A DNA stretch of 64,000 nucleotides, taken from NCBI GenBank assembly GCA_029204225.1, contig CM055094.1, forward strand, positions 27,168,541 through 27,232,540. Direction: 5' to 3'. The stretch comes from Diphasiastrum complanatum. Its lineage: Eukaryota; Streptophyta; Lycopodiopsida; Lycopodiales; Lycopodiaceae. The position numbers and the translations under genes were made by a program. Below the pieces are notes generated by a model. That model had not been told where the DNA came from, did no database searches, and saw only the letters and a list, made by a program, of their open reading frames with translations. Positions 37,311 to 47,867 of this stretch are shown here, one piece after another; positions within the stretch are counted from its first letter, which is position 1, and every line of letters starts with the position of its first letter.

Positions 37311-37672
37311 TCATTAATAAGCTATTGCTATTACAATTTGTGTAAGAGCAAAATTTATAGCAGAATTAGATGCATTATTATTATAGTGCAATCAAAGTAG
37401 ACAACGAATGTATTTTCATCATTCAACAATATAGACTTCATTCGACAATTTGACACATGAGTTGTCTTGTTCTACTGTCTTGTTCATGCTATTATGATAT
37501 GAGTTCTGATAATTGGCAATGAAGCGATCTTTCTCTATCAGTCATTTTTTGCACTTGTGAATTATAATAATTTGTGTTTATAGTAGTATCAAAATAGGTA
37601 TGTTATTACATTAACTATTGTTTCTATAATCAAACTATCATTGTCGACTCATATGCAGCTTATTTTTCAACA
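37311..37672 (+). mobile_element. probable copia LTR remnant
   Basis: AT-rich stretch immediately upstream of a PBS-like site and copia gag. The position argues for the 3' part of a 5' LTR; its outer end was not found and no second LTR copy is evident. Confidence 0.4.
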
Positions 37673-37684
37673 TAATATCAGAGC
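37673..37684 (+). other. degenerate copia primer binding site
   Basis: TAATATCAGAGC, two mismatches to TGGTATCAGAGC, 73 bases before the gag start. Confidence 0.65.
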
Positions 37685-37756
37685 TAGATCATAACTTTGG
37701 TAACTAGCTCAACGAATTCATTTTTATTGCCAGATTTTTAATATCAGATTTGTCTA

Positions 37757-38048
37757 CGATGAATGCATCATCTTCGTATTCTATAAAGTTGGATGACGAA
37801 AACTATCACTTATGAAAATTTAAAATGAGGGTGATCCTACAAGCAAAAGAGCTTTGTGAAGTTGTTGAAAGTACTGAGGTTAAGCCTATTGCAGATCCGA
37901 TGGCCATTACTAAATGGAAGCAAAAGGATGGCAAGGCCTTCGTCCTTATCACGCTCAATACTAGAGATAATCATATCAATCATATTCGAAGTTCTCGAAC
38001 ATCGTTAGAAGTTTGGAATATTTCAAGCACTCTCTATGACATTCATTA
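37757..38048 (+). pseudogene. copia gag N-terminus
   Basis: Reading begins MNASSSYSIKLDDENYHL at 37757, has a stop at 37815 and goes on as FKMRVILQAKELCEVVEST, ITKWKQKDGKAFVLITLNTR and SLEVWNIS before a stop at 38047. It is the same gag family as the minus-strand copy at 60855-60619 (ENYHLWRFKMRVVLLAKEL). Nothing of pol follows. Confidence 0.82.
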
Positions 38049-39740
38049 GAGGAGTTTTGAAGGGCCTTTTGTCAAGATGTTGTTTTTGACTTTTCAACTA
38101 TTCGACATACACTTGGCCCAGTTATATATTTACACCTGTGAAAGATCGTAACGTTGTTTTCCGGTCAAATTTTTTTTGGAACTTTTCGGTCATATTTTTT
38201 TACAATTCAAAACTCCCATGGGCAGGGTCCTACGAGCAGGGTCCTGACTTGTGATTGGACCGTAATTGCTGCCCGTGAGTTTTTGAGTGTCCAAAACCTA
38301 ACACTTGTGGTTAAAGTAAGTCTATTTTGATCTAACCATAGTTAGAGTAACATATATGAGTTACGAAAGACCGCTAGCATTTGTTACAAATTTGGTTTTT
38401 ATTTTCATACTAATTCATCTACTTTTAGTTTGAAACTCTATTGTTCATCTTCTTTTAGCTTTGCAATGGCTTCCGGAAGTCATAGAACACGAAGCAATAT
38501 TGTCTCAGTTTCAATTTGTAATGAAAAAGACTTTGATGGCTTTTGGATACCACGTATCTATAGAAAATTTCGGTGAGTTCTCATGCATCCCTCATCAAGA
38601 GGTGTTTTTGGTAAAAAGAGAAAATCAACTATGGATTATAGGAGCTTTTGGAAAGGTAGAATTTTAGATTTCAAAGTTTTACTTGGTGGTCGATCCATTT
38701 CAGAGGTCTTGGTTCAACATGTCTACATGCATAAAAAAATTAGAGTGGAAGGCGTAAGTTCAAATGACAGACTCAAATGCAATTGTAAGTTTTGGAGAAT
38801 TTTTTACTTTGAGCTTTTCATCAATCATTTAGACATGTATCTGAGTATTTAAATGCTATATAGTTTTATGGGTTTGTGCATATTTGTATCCATCAAGCAT
38901 AATCGAATGGCAACCTATACAATCCCTTGTTGGCATCATGGACGTTATTCATTCTGATATTGGTCTTTTGCAATACAAGAATCGCTCCACGACATCACTT
39001 TTGGATTCTTGTATTTTCTTCTATGATTCATCTTTACACACCATCCAGTTTAGGTGGAACATTAGAGGCGATATCATTACCCTCTTTCTCAAGCGAAGAA
39101 CCCGGATTCTACCATAGCAGAGAGCTTCCGATCAAGGTTTTTTATGGACATTAAAAACTGTATGAAACGTAGCACATGTTCAAAAAGTAATAGATTGCAC
39201 TGGTTTCTGCCTTTTGCAATGTTTGTAGATTTTTTTATTGCATGTAATGTCCGTACAACAGCGACAATGTTTATTTGTAGTGATTTAACAGACAATATGT
39301 TATCAAGCCTCCTAGATGGTCAATGGGATAAAAAGAGTAATCGATATGAAGTGCATAGTTAAGAGATCATCAATGAAATTTAGATATCTTATAGAAAAAC
39401 AAATGCTTTCTTTAACATGTTATTATAGAATATGGTCCAAAGTTGGCAATGAATGGAAAGCATTGGATCAGAATTTTACAGTGAATCATCAAGATCAAAT
39501 AGAAATCCAAGTTTACCCAGACCCAAAAGTGGAACAATGACAATACAATGAGTTTCGAGATGAGTTTTTGCGAGAGGAAGAACATACAGAACGTATGTTA
39601 TCAACTCATATCCCCGAAAAAGAGCAATCCCTACACGGACTTGAAGTATTTTCTGACCTCCAACTCACCATGTCGTTTCGTATCGCAATAAAATTCTTTG
39701 CTGGGATTCAACGTTATATCCTATGACCACCGTTTACGAC
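38049..39740. other. unclassified 1.7-kb segment
   Basis: Lies between a copia gag stub and gypsy F. It has several plus-strand frames of 60-90 codons, among them one starting MASGSHRTRSNI at 38466 that meets a GTGAGT donor at about 38572, and one at 39316-39540 ending VYPDPKVEQ. None resembles gag, pol or a known transposase. A TACGAGCAGGGTCC / GGGCAGGGTCC pair and a gctgcccgtgag complement occur at 38220-38280. Could be a captured gene fragment or a poorly known DNA transposon. Confidence 0.35.
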
Positions 39741-39759
39741 AGTGTCTAGGAGGATTCTG

Positions 39760-40520
39760 TCAAGTGTTTACAACTGGACTTCATCATTAGGAAAGATTTT
39801 ATTAATAACATACAGCCCCTCACTTCTGAATTTCAATTTGACGGGGTGCTTCATTGCTCGAGCCTCCACCCACTTAGTGGCGTAATCTATGGCTATGAGG
39901 ATGTAACGAGCTTGGGTATGTTTTGCTGCTGGACTGATTGGTCCAACAAAGTCAATTCCCCACTTATGGAAGGCTTCGCCTTCTATAATGGGAGTCAGTG
40001 GCGTGAATTCTGCTTTGGTGTTTTTCTTGGCTCGTTGACAGACATCACACGCTTTAATAACAGTCTTAAACAAAGATGGCCACCACAGTCCTGCTCGAAA
40101 GATAATCTTCGTTGTGGCTTCAGTAGAAAAGTGGCCACCTCCAATGCCCTCATGAGCTTGAGATATGATAGGTCATATCTTAGATTCATAAGCACATCGG
40201 CAAATGATACCGTCAATGCCCCTTTTGTAAAGTTGTCCCGCAATTAACTGAAAGGGCGCTGCTTTTAGCAAAAAATTTCTTTTTGCCTCCGTACTCAGGC
40301 CTTCTTTGAGTTTGCCTGTTGTGAGAAACTGAGTGATCTCCTCAGCCCATAAGGGTGTAGCATCGATCTGAAAAAGGCATGCATCAAGGAGATCATCATT
40401 GACTGGTGCAGTTGCTTTTTCAGCACTTGGTAGTCTGGAAAGGTGGTCTTCCATGAAATGTTGGGTCCCTTTTGGAATGACTACGCAAAAATGTGGATCC
40501 GTTGTGAGCTTGTAAATTGG
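39760..40520 (-). pseudogene. RNase H remnant and integrase of F, two deletions
   Basis: From the RT end (IYKLTTDPHF) sequence jumps straight to VVIPKGTQHFMEDHLSRL, deleting the catalytic RNase H domain. Integrase follows: LIAGQLYKRGIDGIICRC, AHEGIGGGHF, CDVCQRAKKN, WGIDFVGPISPAA with its first Asp, DYATKWVEARAMK, then jumps to KLKFRSEGLYVINKIFPND of the C-terminal domain, so the second Asp and the Glu are gone. Incompetent for integration. Confidence 0.85.
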
Positions 40521-41474
40521 TCAAGCTAACTCTGCAAAATCAAGAATGAAGATCCTATAATAGTTAGCATGACCCATGAAAATGTAGACGTCGCAGATCG
40601 TCCTCGGTGGTGGTAGATCAACAATGATCCTGATCTTTGATAGATCTATGGCGATCCCATGTCTTGACAGTATATGGCCGAGTATCAAGCCATGTGTCAC
40701 CCAGAATTGACATTTTTCTGGATTCAGGAAGATCTGGTATTTGCGGCATTTTTGTAGCACCTTTTCCAAATGGGATAAGTGTTCTGAATCTGGTCCATGC
40801 ACGCACAGATCATCCAAGAAAATTTTCAAAAATATTTGCAAATAATCTTTGAATGCCGCCTGCATGACTCGCTGGAAAGTGCTTGGGGCATTGCAAAGTC
40901 CAAATGGCATCACTTTATAGGCATAAGTTCCCCACTCCGTGGCGAATGTTGTCTTGTGCTGGTCCTGGGGGGCTATTTTCACCTGGTTGTAGCCGCTGAA
41001 GCCGTCCATAAAACTGTAGGCTTCGTCACCAGCTACTCTATCGAGGACACTTTCCGTAAATGATAAAGAAAAATGGTCCTTCTTGGTGACTGCATTAAGC
41101 GCTTTCAGATTCACACATATACACATTTTGCCATTCTTCTTGGGTACTATAACTATTGGCGATACCCATTCCGTGTGCTCGATTTTGTAAATAAAATCTG
41201 CATCCATAAGTTTCTGCAACTCTTGCTTGATCAGTTCTGTATAATTTGGGTTGCAGCGGTAGTAACGGCTTACCTTGGGGACTGCTCCGTCCAGCAAAGG
41301 TATGGTGTGCTAGACTACTGTTGGCGGAATGCCCTTTAGATTACTATAGCTCCAGGAAAAACAGTCTTTATATTTCACCAACAAGGATCGTAGTCTCTTG
41401 AACTACGTGGGTGTTAACTGCTCTCCCACATGCACTATCCTTTCTTCTTCTCCTGGTTCCACAAGATTCATCGG
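40521..41474 (-). pseudogene. reverse transcriptase of F
   Basis: Open for 258 codons from 41297: VSRYYRCNPNYTELIKQEL, HTEWVSPIVIVPKKNGKM, DGFSGYNQVKIAP, EWGTYAYKVMPFGLCNAPS, and an intact FLDDLCVHG catalytic motif, then GHILSRHGIAIDLSK and FMGHANYYRIF. The best preserved RT palm in the window; stops upstream (near 41310 and 41412) and the RNase H deletion disable the polyprotein. Confidence 0.9.
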
Positions 41475-42554
41475 CTATGTTTGCGCACGTCCCTCGAAGA
41501 CTTGTTCCGCTGGTGTCTGACTTTGATCAGGTTCTCGTTGGGCTTGCGGCATCATGATTACCACGTCGTCCAATGTATAATTCTTGAAAGTATCAGACAT
41601 CTCATAAATTGGAGCTCGTCGAGATTCCTCTTTCAGCATATTGATCTTGACTTGACTAGTCTTTTTTATATTTTCTGTCACCTCTATAGAAGATGACGCT
41701 GTATCTGAGTCCAACTTGATTGACTTCAAGGAATCCAACACCTTCTTCTTGCTCTTTTTTGTCATTTTGATGGGTTCATCCTTGTTGTCTTTCTTTGGGA
41801 CTACTGTGACATTCACCTCATGGTTGCAAATATCAACGTCTACTGTAGCTATTGCCTCTTCGGGTAGGTCACTCCATCGGATCACCTAGTTGTAGCATTG
41901 CTTCAACTGATTCTTTTTATTCACAGGTGCCTTGGGTGGTTCGATCCTTGAGACTTTCGCCATAGCAGACCTTTGTGGTGGTTGAGCTGGTACCTTCTTG
42001 ATTCCGTAATGATCTGGGTCCATGTGGTGTAGGACTTGTTCATTAGTCAGCTCAATCTCCTTACTATAAGTTAGAGCATGTTGCCAAGGGACTAGATCAT
42101 CGCTCACTGGGTTCTCAATCGGCTCCACTGACAGCCATGCTACATTTATCATATTCACTCCAAATGTCATTGGTGTGTCCATAGTGTAACATTTGGGTGA
42201 AGATGTACTCGCTTCTGGATCTGATTCATATTGACATGCCTGGCAGTCAATAGTTGCTAATGCATCCGTCCATCTCATGACATCCATCTCTGAATGATAG
42301 TGACCTCCCTTGGCTGGCCTTGGGCGGTCAATCGTATGATCTGTCGTGGATGATCCGTCATCAGCTTTGGGTGCAATAGGTTTCACCACCCATGTGGTTG
42401 GATCTACCTTTACAACTTGTTCTCTGTTTTTGAAGGTGAGTTTCCCTGTACCCCAGTTGTGTACTACTTGCGCAGCCCTCAACCATGGTCTTCCCAGTAA
42501 ATTATGGTATGCAGATGGAAATTCAAGTATATCCATGACCACAAAAGTAATCAC
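41475..42554 (-). pseudogene. protease tail and linker of F
   Basis: 42554-41886 is open for 222 codons: FVVMDILEFPSAYHNLLGRP, AAQVVHNWGTGKLTF, RWTDALATIDCQACQYES, NEQVLHHMDPDHYGIKKVP. A stop at 41888 separates 41885-41475, which carries VVPKKDNKD, KVLDSLKSIKLDSD and YTLDDVVIMMPQAQREPD. This matches the A and C linker order. The function of the linker is unknown. Confidence 0.82.
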
Positions 42555-42788
42555 ATACTACACGCCTGCTATCCTTATGGAAATATCAGCAACTACACCT
42601 TTTGGTTTCACAAAAGATTGATCTGCTAGCTTAATGGCGAATCTGGCTGGCTTCATTCCTTGTAATCCCCATTTTTCATACAAAGTAGTGGAGATCAGAT
42701 TGACACCTGATCCTCCATCTACCATTGTCGCCTCGTCCTCGTATCTCTTGTGTTTGATTGGCAAAGTGATGTTGTGTTCCTCACTTTT
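42555..42788 (-). pseudogene. aspartic protease core of F
   Basis: ATMVDGGSGVNLISTTLYEK at 42730-42670 is the active-site loop (Asp-Gly-Gly/Ser-Gly), followed by FAIKLADQSFVKPKGVV. A stop at 42557 leads into the tail described next to it. Confidence 0.85.
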
Positions 42789-44837
42789 TCATGTTGCTCC
42801 GATGTGGAAGATGGTATTTGTTTCATCATAGCTCGCACAATAGATGGGCTCAGGTGCTACTGGCTCCTCATCCGCCTTGGCCCATTCAGCTAAAAGACTT
42901 TTTGCTTGTGGTGCAATCCGTAGTAGCTCTCCGAGGGGTAAACTAACGTGGCTTGACAGCAAGAGTGTGAGCCTTTCAATGCGTGGTTCCTCAGGATCCA
43001 CCATGTGAAAAGGTGGTTCATGTTGGTGCAACCGATCATTCTGATCAGTGCGTAGTGGTGAGCTTGTTTGCGGATCCCGTTTGCCGTCGACTAGAGGTTC
43101 TGTGGGATTGTTTCATTCTTGCTCTTTTTCCTCCTCTTGTGCTTTTTGTACCCAGTGTCTTATTTTCTGGTCTGTCTTCTCTCTTCCCTCACATTTGGAT
43201 ATGGCGCTGAAGTTGAGGATTGGTCGTCAGTGACCGATGGTGGTGGTGAGGGAGCCACTTCCTTCCTCTTCTATGCTCGTGTAACAGGTAACATAGGAGC
43301 GTAGTCGTGTCGTCCTTTCGATGGCATCCCTGCTAGAACTGTTGATTGCTGTATGGAAATGAGGTTAAGAGGTGCACTGGTTCCAGGTTTAAATGGACAA
43401 TTCTTGAAACAATGTCCATAACCGCAATCCCAGCATGAGATTGTATATTGTCCTTTGTAGGGACATTCTGCAATTTTGTGTCCATCGCCACACCCATAGC
43501 AGCCGTAATTTCTTCCACCTTGACGTTGAGTTTGAGCTGCATATGCCAATACATATTCATTTATGACAGGATCCATAAATGGTTCATCTAGTCCGTACCA
43601 CTGCTACTGCTCAGGTTGAGGTGACATTTGCAATTCTTGTTCTGCTGCTGTCAGGTTTACATGGGCCACTTGTTGATTGGCTGGCCCTAGTGGAGCAGGT
43701 AAGGCCATGCATTGTGGTTGATTGGGTGCGCCGTACCTTGGTGCTGCGTTAGGTGCCCCATTGATGATAAGGATAAGAAGGCTGATAGGGACTTCTCTTC
43801 TGTTGAACAACTCTGGGGTTAAACGGACAAAATGCCATATCGTGCGATGTTGCATTGCACAGATGGTAGAATCTATGTGTCAGTCTCAGATTTTGCTTTA
43901 GGACTGGACACTCGTTCACTGTATGGTTTTGCGTGCATACTGAACACCATACATTTTCTCATCAAGGATACTACAGCTGGGTTGTTTCCAGTTGATGTGG
44001 AGTTACTGCTACGGTTCCTTGTAAGGCCTTTGGTTTCTGGTCAAACTGCATCGTAAGTTGCTCCATCTGTTGTTTGTGTAATTTTGTCATTTGCTCCAAC
44101 AGCAGTTCTATGGATAGAGCTGATGTGTTTGATGATGATGATGCAATTGAGAGAGTAGGAGTGTGGGTGGAAGGATATTCGTTGTCAGATCCCTCATCCT
44201 CTTCCCTGATGGCATCTTCCATAGCTTTTTACAGAGTATCGTACTGCTCTCATCTTTTCAGTTCTCTTCTGATACTTCGTGGTAACCCGGCTAGGAACCA
44301 CATGATCACCACATGACTGGGAGTCAAGGCTGCACTGCACTCGGATCGTAGATGTTTGACCCGTTCAATATAGTCTTGGACCCTTTCTCGTTTTCCCATC
44401 TTGACTTTGCTTAGAAGGAGAAACGGGTCTTCTAGGAACTTTCTTGGTTTAAAGCGCGTAATGAGAGCCGCTTTAACCGCTTCCCAAGTGGATTTCTCTT
44501 CCTTTGACAGGTTGAAAAACCAATCCTGAGCCAATGCCAATAAGGACATAGAGAATAGCATCAGCTTCTCTACAGGTGTCCGTTCGTTGTAGATTTCACA
44601 AGCTTTCTCGTAGATCTGGAGGAATCGGATGGGATCTGAAGATCTGTCGTATTTTGGTATCTCCATCTATGGTGCTCTCCGAACTGCATGCAAGGGTACA
44701 ACAGCTACGGGTTGGCCCATTGGATCCATTGGTGTTGGTTCCAGTTCTGCCTCTTGTTGCACAACTGCTAATCTAGGAAGGTGTGGTGTCTGATTTGCTA
44801 TCCTTCGTGCTATTGATCGTCTCGATCTCAAATTCAT
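42789..44837 (-). pseudogene. gag of F
   Basis: ATG at 44837 (MNLRSRRSIARRIANQTPH). Gag domain from 44666: DPIRFLQIYEKACEIY, LALAQDWFFNLSKEEKSTW, FKPRKFLEDPFLLLSKVKMG, YIERVKHLRSEC. Gln-rich segment 44130-43970 (MTKLHKQQMEQLTMQFDQK). Two knuckles of CX2CX3HX4C: CYGCGDGHKIAEC and CWDCGYGHCFKNC (43500-43395). A stop at 44668 and more downstream break the frame. Confidence 0.87.
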
Positions 44838-46124
44838 CTAATGGTGGGTTCCAAAGTGATTGGATCTTGCCTATACAATAGGATGCAGTCTAGATCTTCA
44901 AGGATCTGATCAATCTGATCGGCCGGAATGAATTTTAGACCTTTTGCGAGGTTTTTCCTTGATAACTTTTTACTCCTTGCACTGATTGACCTGCAATTTT
45001 GACAATAGCTAGATCTGATGCAGATCTTTCTAGTGATCTGGTCTGAGAGGGTTATCTTGTGCGAGGATTGGCTGTGCGAGGGTTCTTTAACTATTTTTGC
45101 AAGTAAAACACTTGATATCTTTCAAATCTCTGGGAAGTAACTCTCGCAAGCTTCACAGTAGCTAGATCTAGGTCAGATCTCACTACAGAATTCTCTGCAA
45201 GAGTTAACTCTTGCAAGAAGTGAAAATTTCACTGTCTGCGAGGGTCCAAAATCACTTTTTGTGCTTGATCTTCACCAGATCTTCATACTAACTCTCGCAG
45301 ATTTTATCACTGATGTAATTTGACATTCTGAATCAATTGAGAGGGTCTGCGAGAGTTCTTACTGGAAGGATTTGTTGGATCTTCACTTTTTAGTGATTTT
45401 TTTCACTTAAATCCAATTTTCTGCCCACTAGAATCAAACTAACTCTCACAAGCTCTTCTGTGTCCTGGTCTCACTGAGATGGAACTTCAGAATCCTCTGC
45501 GAGAGTTCTTGACCATTGGAACTGGAAATTTCACTGCCTGCGAGGATTCATTGGTACTTTCCCGTCTTTTTTTTACTGGAAACTCTTGCACAGGCACTTA
45601 ATCATCAAACTTACTCTCGTAATCTTCTTTGTGTCCTGGTCTCACTGAGATGGAACTTCAGAGGGCTCTGCGAGAGTTCTTATGAAGATTTGAATTTTTT
45701 TGGATTTTTTCAAGGATTTTTTGAATTTTTTTATGATTTTTCTTTGATTTTTGCAATCTGCTTAGAACTAACTCTCGCAAGCTTCTATGCAGGTCTAGGA
45801 CAGTACCCTGGAGCTGCTGCCAGTCATGCAAGGGTTAGTTCCCAATGATTCTAGAGATTTAAAAATCTAATGAGTTTTTTTTGGCCCCTTTTCCCTCCAA
45901 AATACAGATTGGTGTGTTTTTTGAGTTTTTTAAATGAGAGTTTCAAGCCCTTAGAGGTTGTTTAGGGCCTCCTCTACCCTCTCACAACTCCTTCACTAGC
46001 TGTGAATAGTCCAAACACAAAAGAATACAGAAAACTAACTCTAAACTCCCAAAAATCTACCTAAACTACTCTAAAAGGCAAGAAAATAGCTAAAATGCAA
46101 CTAAACTAGATAGTGAAAACCTAT
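44838..46124 (-). other. leader of F with alternating CTCTCGCA / TGCGAGAG motifs
   Basis: 1.3 kb, no coding evidence. CTCTCGCA-like and TGCGAGAG-like octamers alternate at least ten times (about 45140, 45237, 45292, 45348, 45439, 45497, 45538, 45668, 45772). A segment starting gtgtcctggtctcactgag recurs at about 45461 and 45630. The complementary octamers could pair in RNA. Confidence 0.7.
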
Positions 46125-46141
46125 CCCCGGCAACGGCGCCA
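46125..46141 (-). other. primer binding site of F
   Basis: Minus strand TGGCGCCGTTGCCGGGG, one base inside the LTR end. Confidence 0.92.
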
Positions 46142-46142
46142 C

Positions 46143-46964
46143 TGTGGAGTCGAAGATCTCTCGTAGTATAGCCCTGCCGCCTGTCAACAAAGGTTAGATC
46201 ACTGGATAGGTGCCTAACTATGCATAGATGCTACTTTTAGTTAAATTCCTACTTTTTCCCTTAACTCTACTCACCACTATACTACTCCTCTTTAACTCTA
46301 CTCCTCTACACTAACATTCATCATAGTTTTGGTTGAAGGGAAGGGATGGAGAAGAAGAGATTGAGAAGAGAAGAGAAAGAGAGAGAAAGAGAGTGAGGGT
46401 AGAGGTTAGCTCAAATGCTCCTTATGCTTGCCAATGGAAAAACATTCACTATGGCAAACAATAAAACATGGAAATGGAAAGCAATAGAAAACACAACCAA
46501 GAGCAATAGCAAGTAGTGAATAGCAAATGAGGATGCTTCCCTTCCAAAAATGGTAGAGTTTTCTCCTTCTCATTAAGCATGGAAATAGTGTACAAATGGT
46601 GCCTTTTTATAAAATGGGGAAGGCCCTTGCCCCTCAATCTTATTGGCTAATATTCACAATGATCCTAGCCATTCATCTTGGACCCAACTTGATCCAAGGG
46701 TCCACAAAAAGTACATTAGAAATCACAAGATTCATGTGAGACCCAATTTGGACCCAGCTCTAAAAAGTGATCTCTAAGTTTAAAAATGACATTGGGCCTC
46801 TAGTTTTATTTTAACTACAAGGCCCAAGTCAAATCTATTTTATTTACAACTTCAATTGTGTGCTCATTGGGCCATGGGCTTATACACGCAGGATGCCATG
46901 CCCTCGCAACACATTTTATTGGAGGATTCTATTTATCTACACTTTGTTGGGAATACCCCCAACA
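46143..46964 (-). mobile_element. 5' LTR of F
   Basis: Minus strand TGTTGGGGG (46964) to GACTCCACA (46143), 822 bp; TATAAAAA at 46611-46604. A partial copy is at 6035-6478. The outer end could be two bases further (TGTGTTGG). Confidence 0.88.
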
Positions 46965-46966
46965 CA

Positions 46967-47584
46967 CCATTCGCACCTCAGTGAAGTGCGAATTCTAGCG
47001 CTTTCTGGCGATGATCTACTGGCGATTTCCTTGATACCATGACCGATCCTGGCGCTTGACTGTTCAATCTTTCTGTTATCGTCTTCACACCATCTCTACC
47101 GACTATCAACCACCATCGTTACCATTCCATTGAGAGCGCCTTCACCAAAACCTTACAACCTAACATCGCCGACAGAATACATCATCTTACAAGTTTTCGC
47201 ATGCTAAGGGGTAGTGTCATGCGAGCACTCATCACGCTCCCGTTACACTATTGAACATCATCACAATCAACACAAACCGTGTATTTTTTTCCCAGTTCTT
47301 CTCTCACACATATCCACCTTACAAAATCACCATCCTTGACAAACACCCACACATCTACTTTTTGATATTCCACTTTCCAACCTTATTAATTCCACCTCAT
47401 TCTGTTCCCACCCTTTTTACATCATACTTCGTTCGCCACCTACATTCCACACCATTTTGTCCAACACAACCCACTTCCACACACCTTCCATTCCAAACCT
47501 CCATCTTTTACAGCCCTATTTCATACCACATCATACATTCCTCCCCACACATATTCCAAACCCTTATACACTGCCATTTTTCCT
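46967..47584. other. flank between F and remnant E
   Basis: Pyrimidine- and cytosine-rich plus strand (ccacac, ttccac); long open frames here reflect the base composition. No gene recognised. Confidence 0.45.
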
Positions 47585-47800
47585 TCAAATTTCAACCAAC
47601 AGCGTCCTTCAAATCTCAACCGACATCGTCCTTCAAATCTCAACCGACGCCAGTCTTTCAAATCTCAACCGACACCGTCCTTCAAATCTCAATCGACGCC
47701 AGTCCTTCAAATCTCAACCAATGCCAGTCCACCAAATCTCAACCGACGCCAGTCCACCAAATCTCAACCGATGCTAGTCCACCAAATCCCAACTGACACC
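47585..47800 (+). repeat. 24/25-bp tandem array, about nine units
   Basis: Unit CAAATCTCAACCGACGCCAG plus TCCTT or TCCAC, length 24 or 25. The mixture of unit lengths shifts frame repeatedly, so it is probably not coding, although it stays open over several units. It ends 70 bases before the ORF at 47868. Confidence 0.88.
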
Positions 47801-47867
47801 CTTAACACTGTCTGAACTCTCAACCGACTCAGTTTTTCCAGAACCTTATTTCTTCCATTTCTCCACC

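Larger units (their letters stand above)
39741..46966 (-). mobile_element. Tat-like gypsy element F, minus strand
   Basis: Order on the minus strand: LTR (46964-46143), PBS, leader, gag, protease, linker, RT, truncated RNase H and truncated integrase ending near 39770. There is no 3' LTR at the low end, so it is 3'-truncated. Related to A and C but a separate family by LTR and leader. Confidence 0.87.

Noticed and set aside
47251-47796. 181-codon open frame with repeated SQPT motifs
   Set aside because: It lies over a minisatellite of mixed 24/25-bp units in C-rich DNA; a second frame is equally open, so openness reflects composition.
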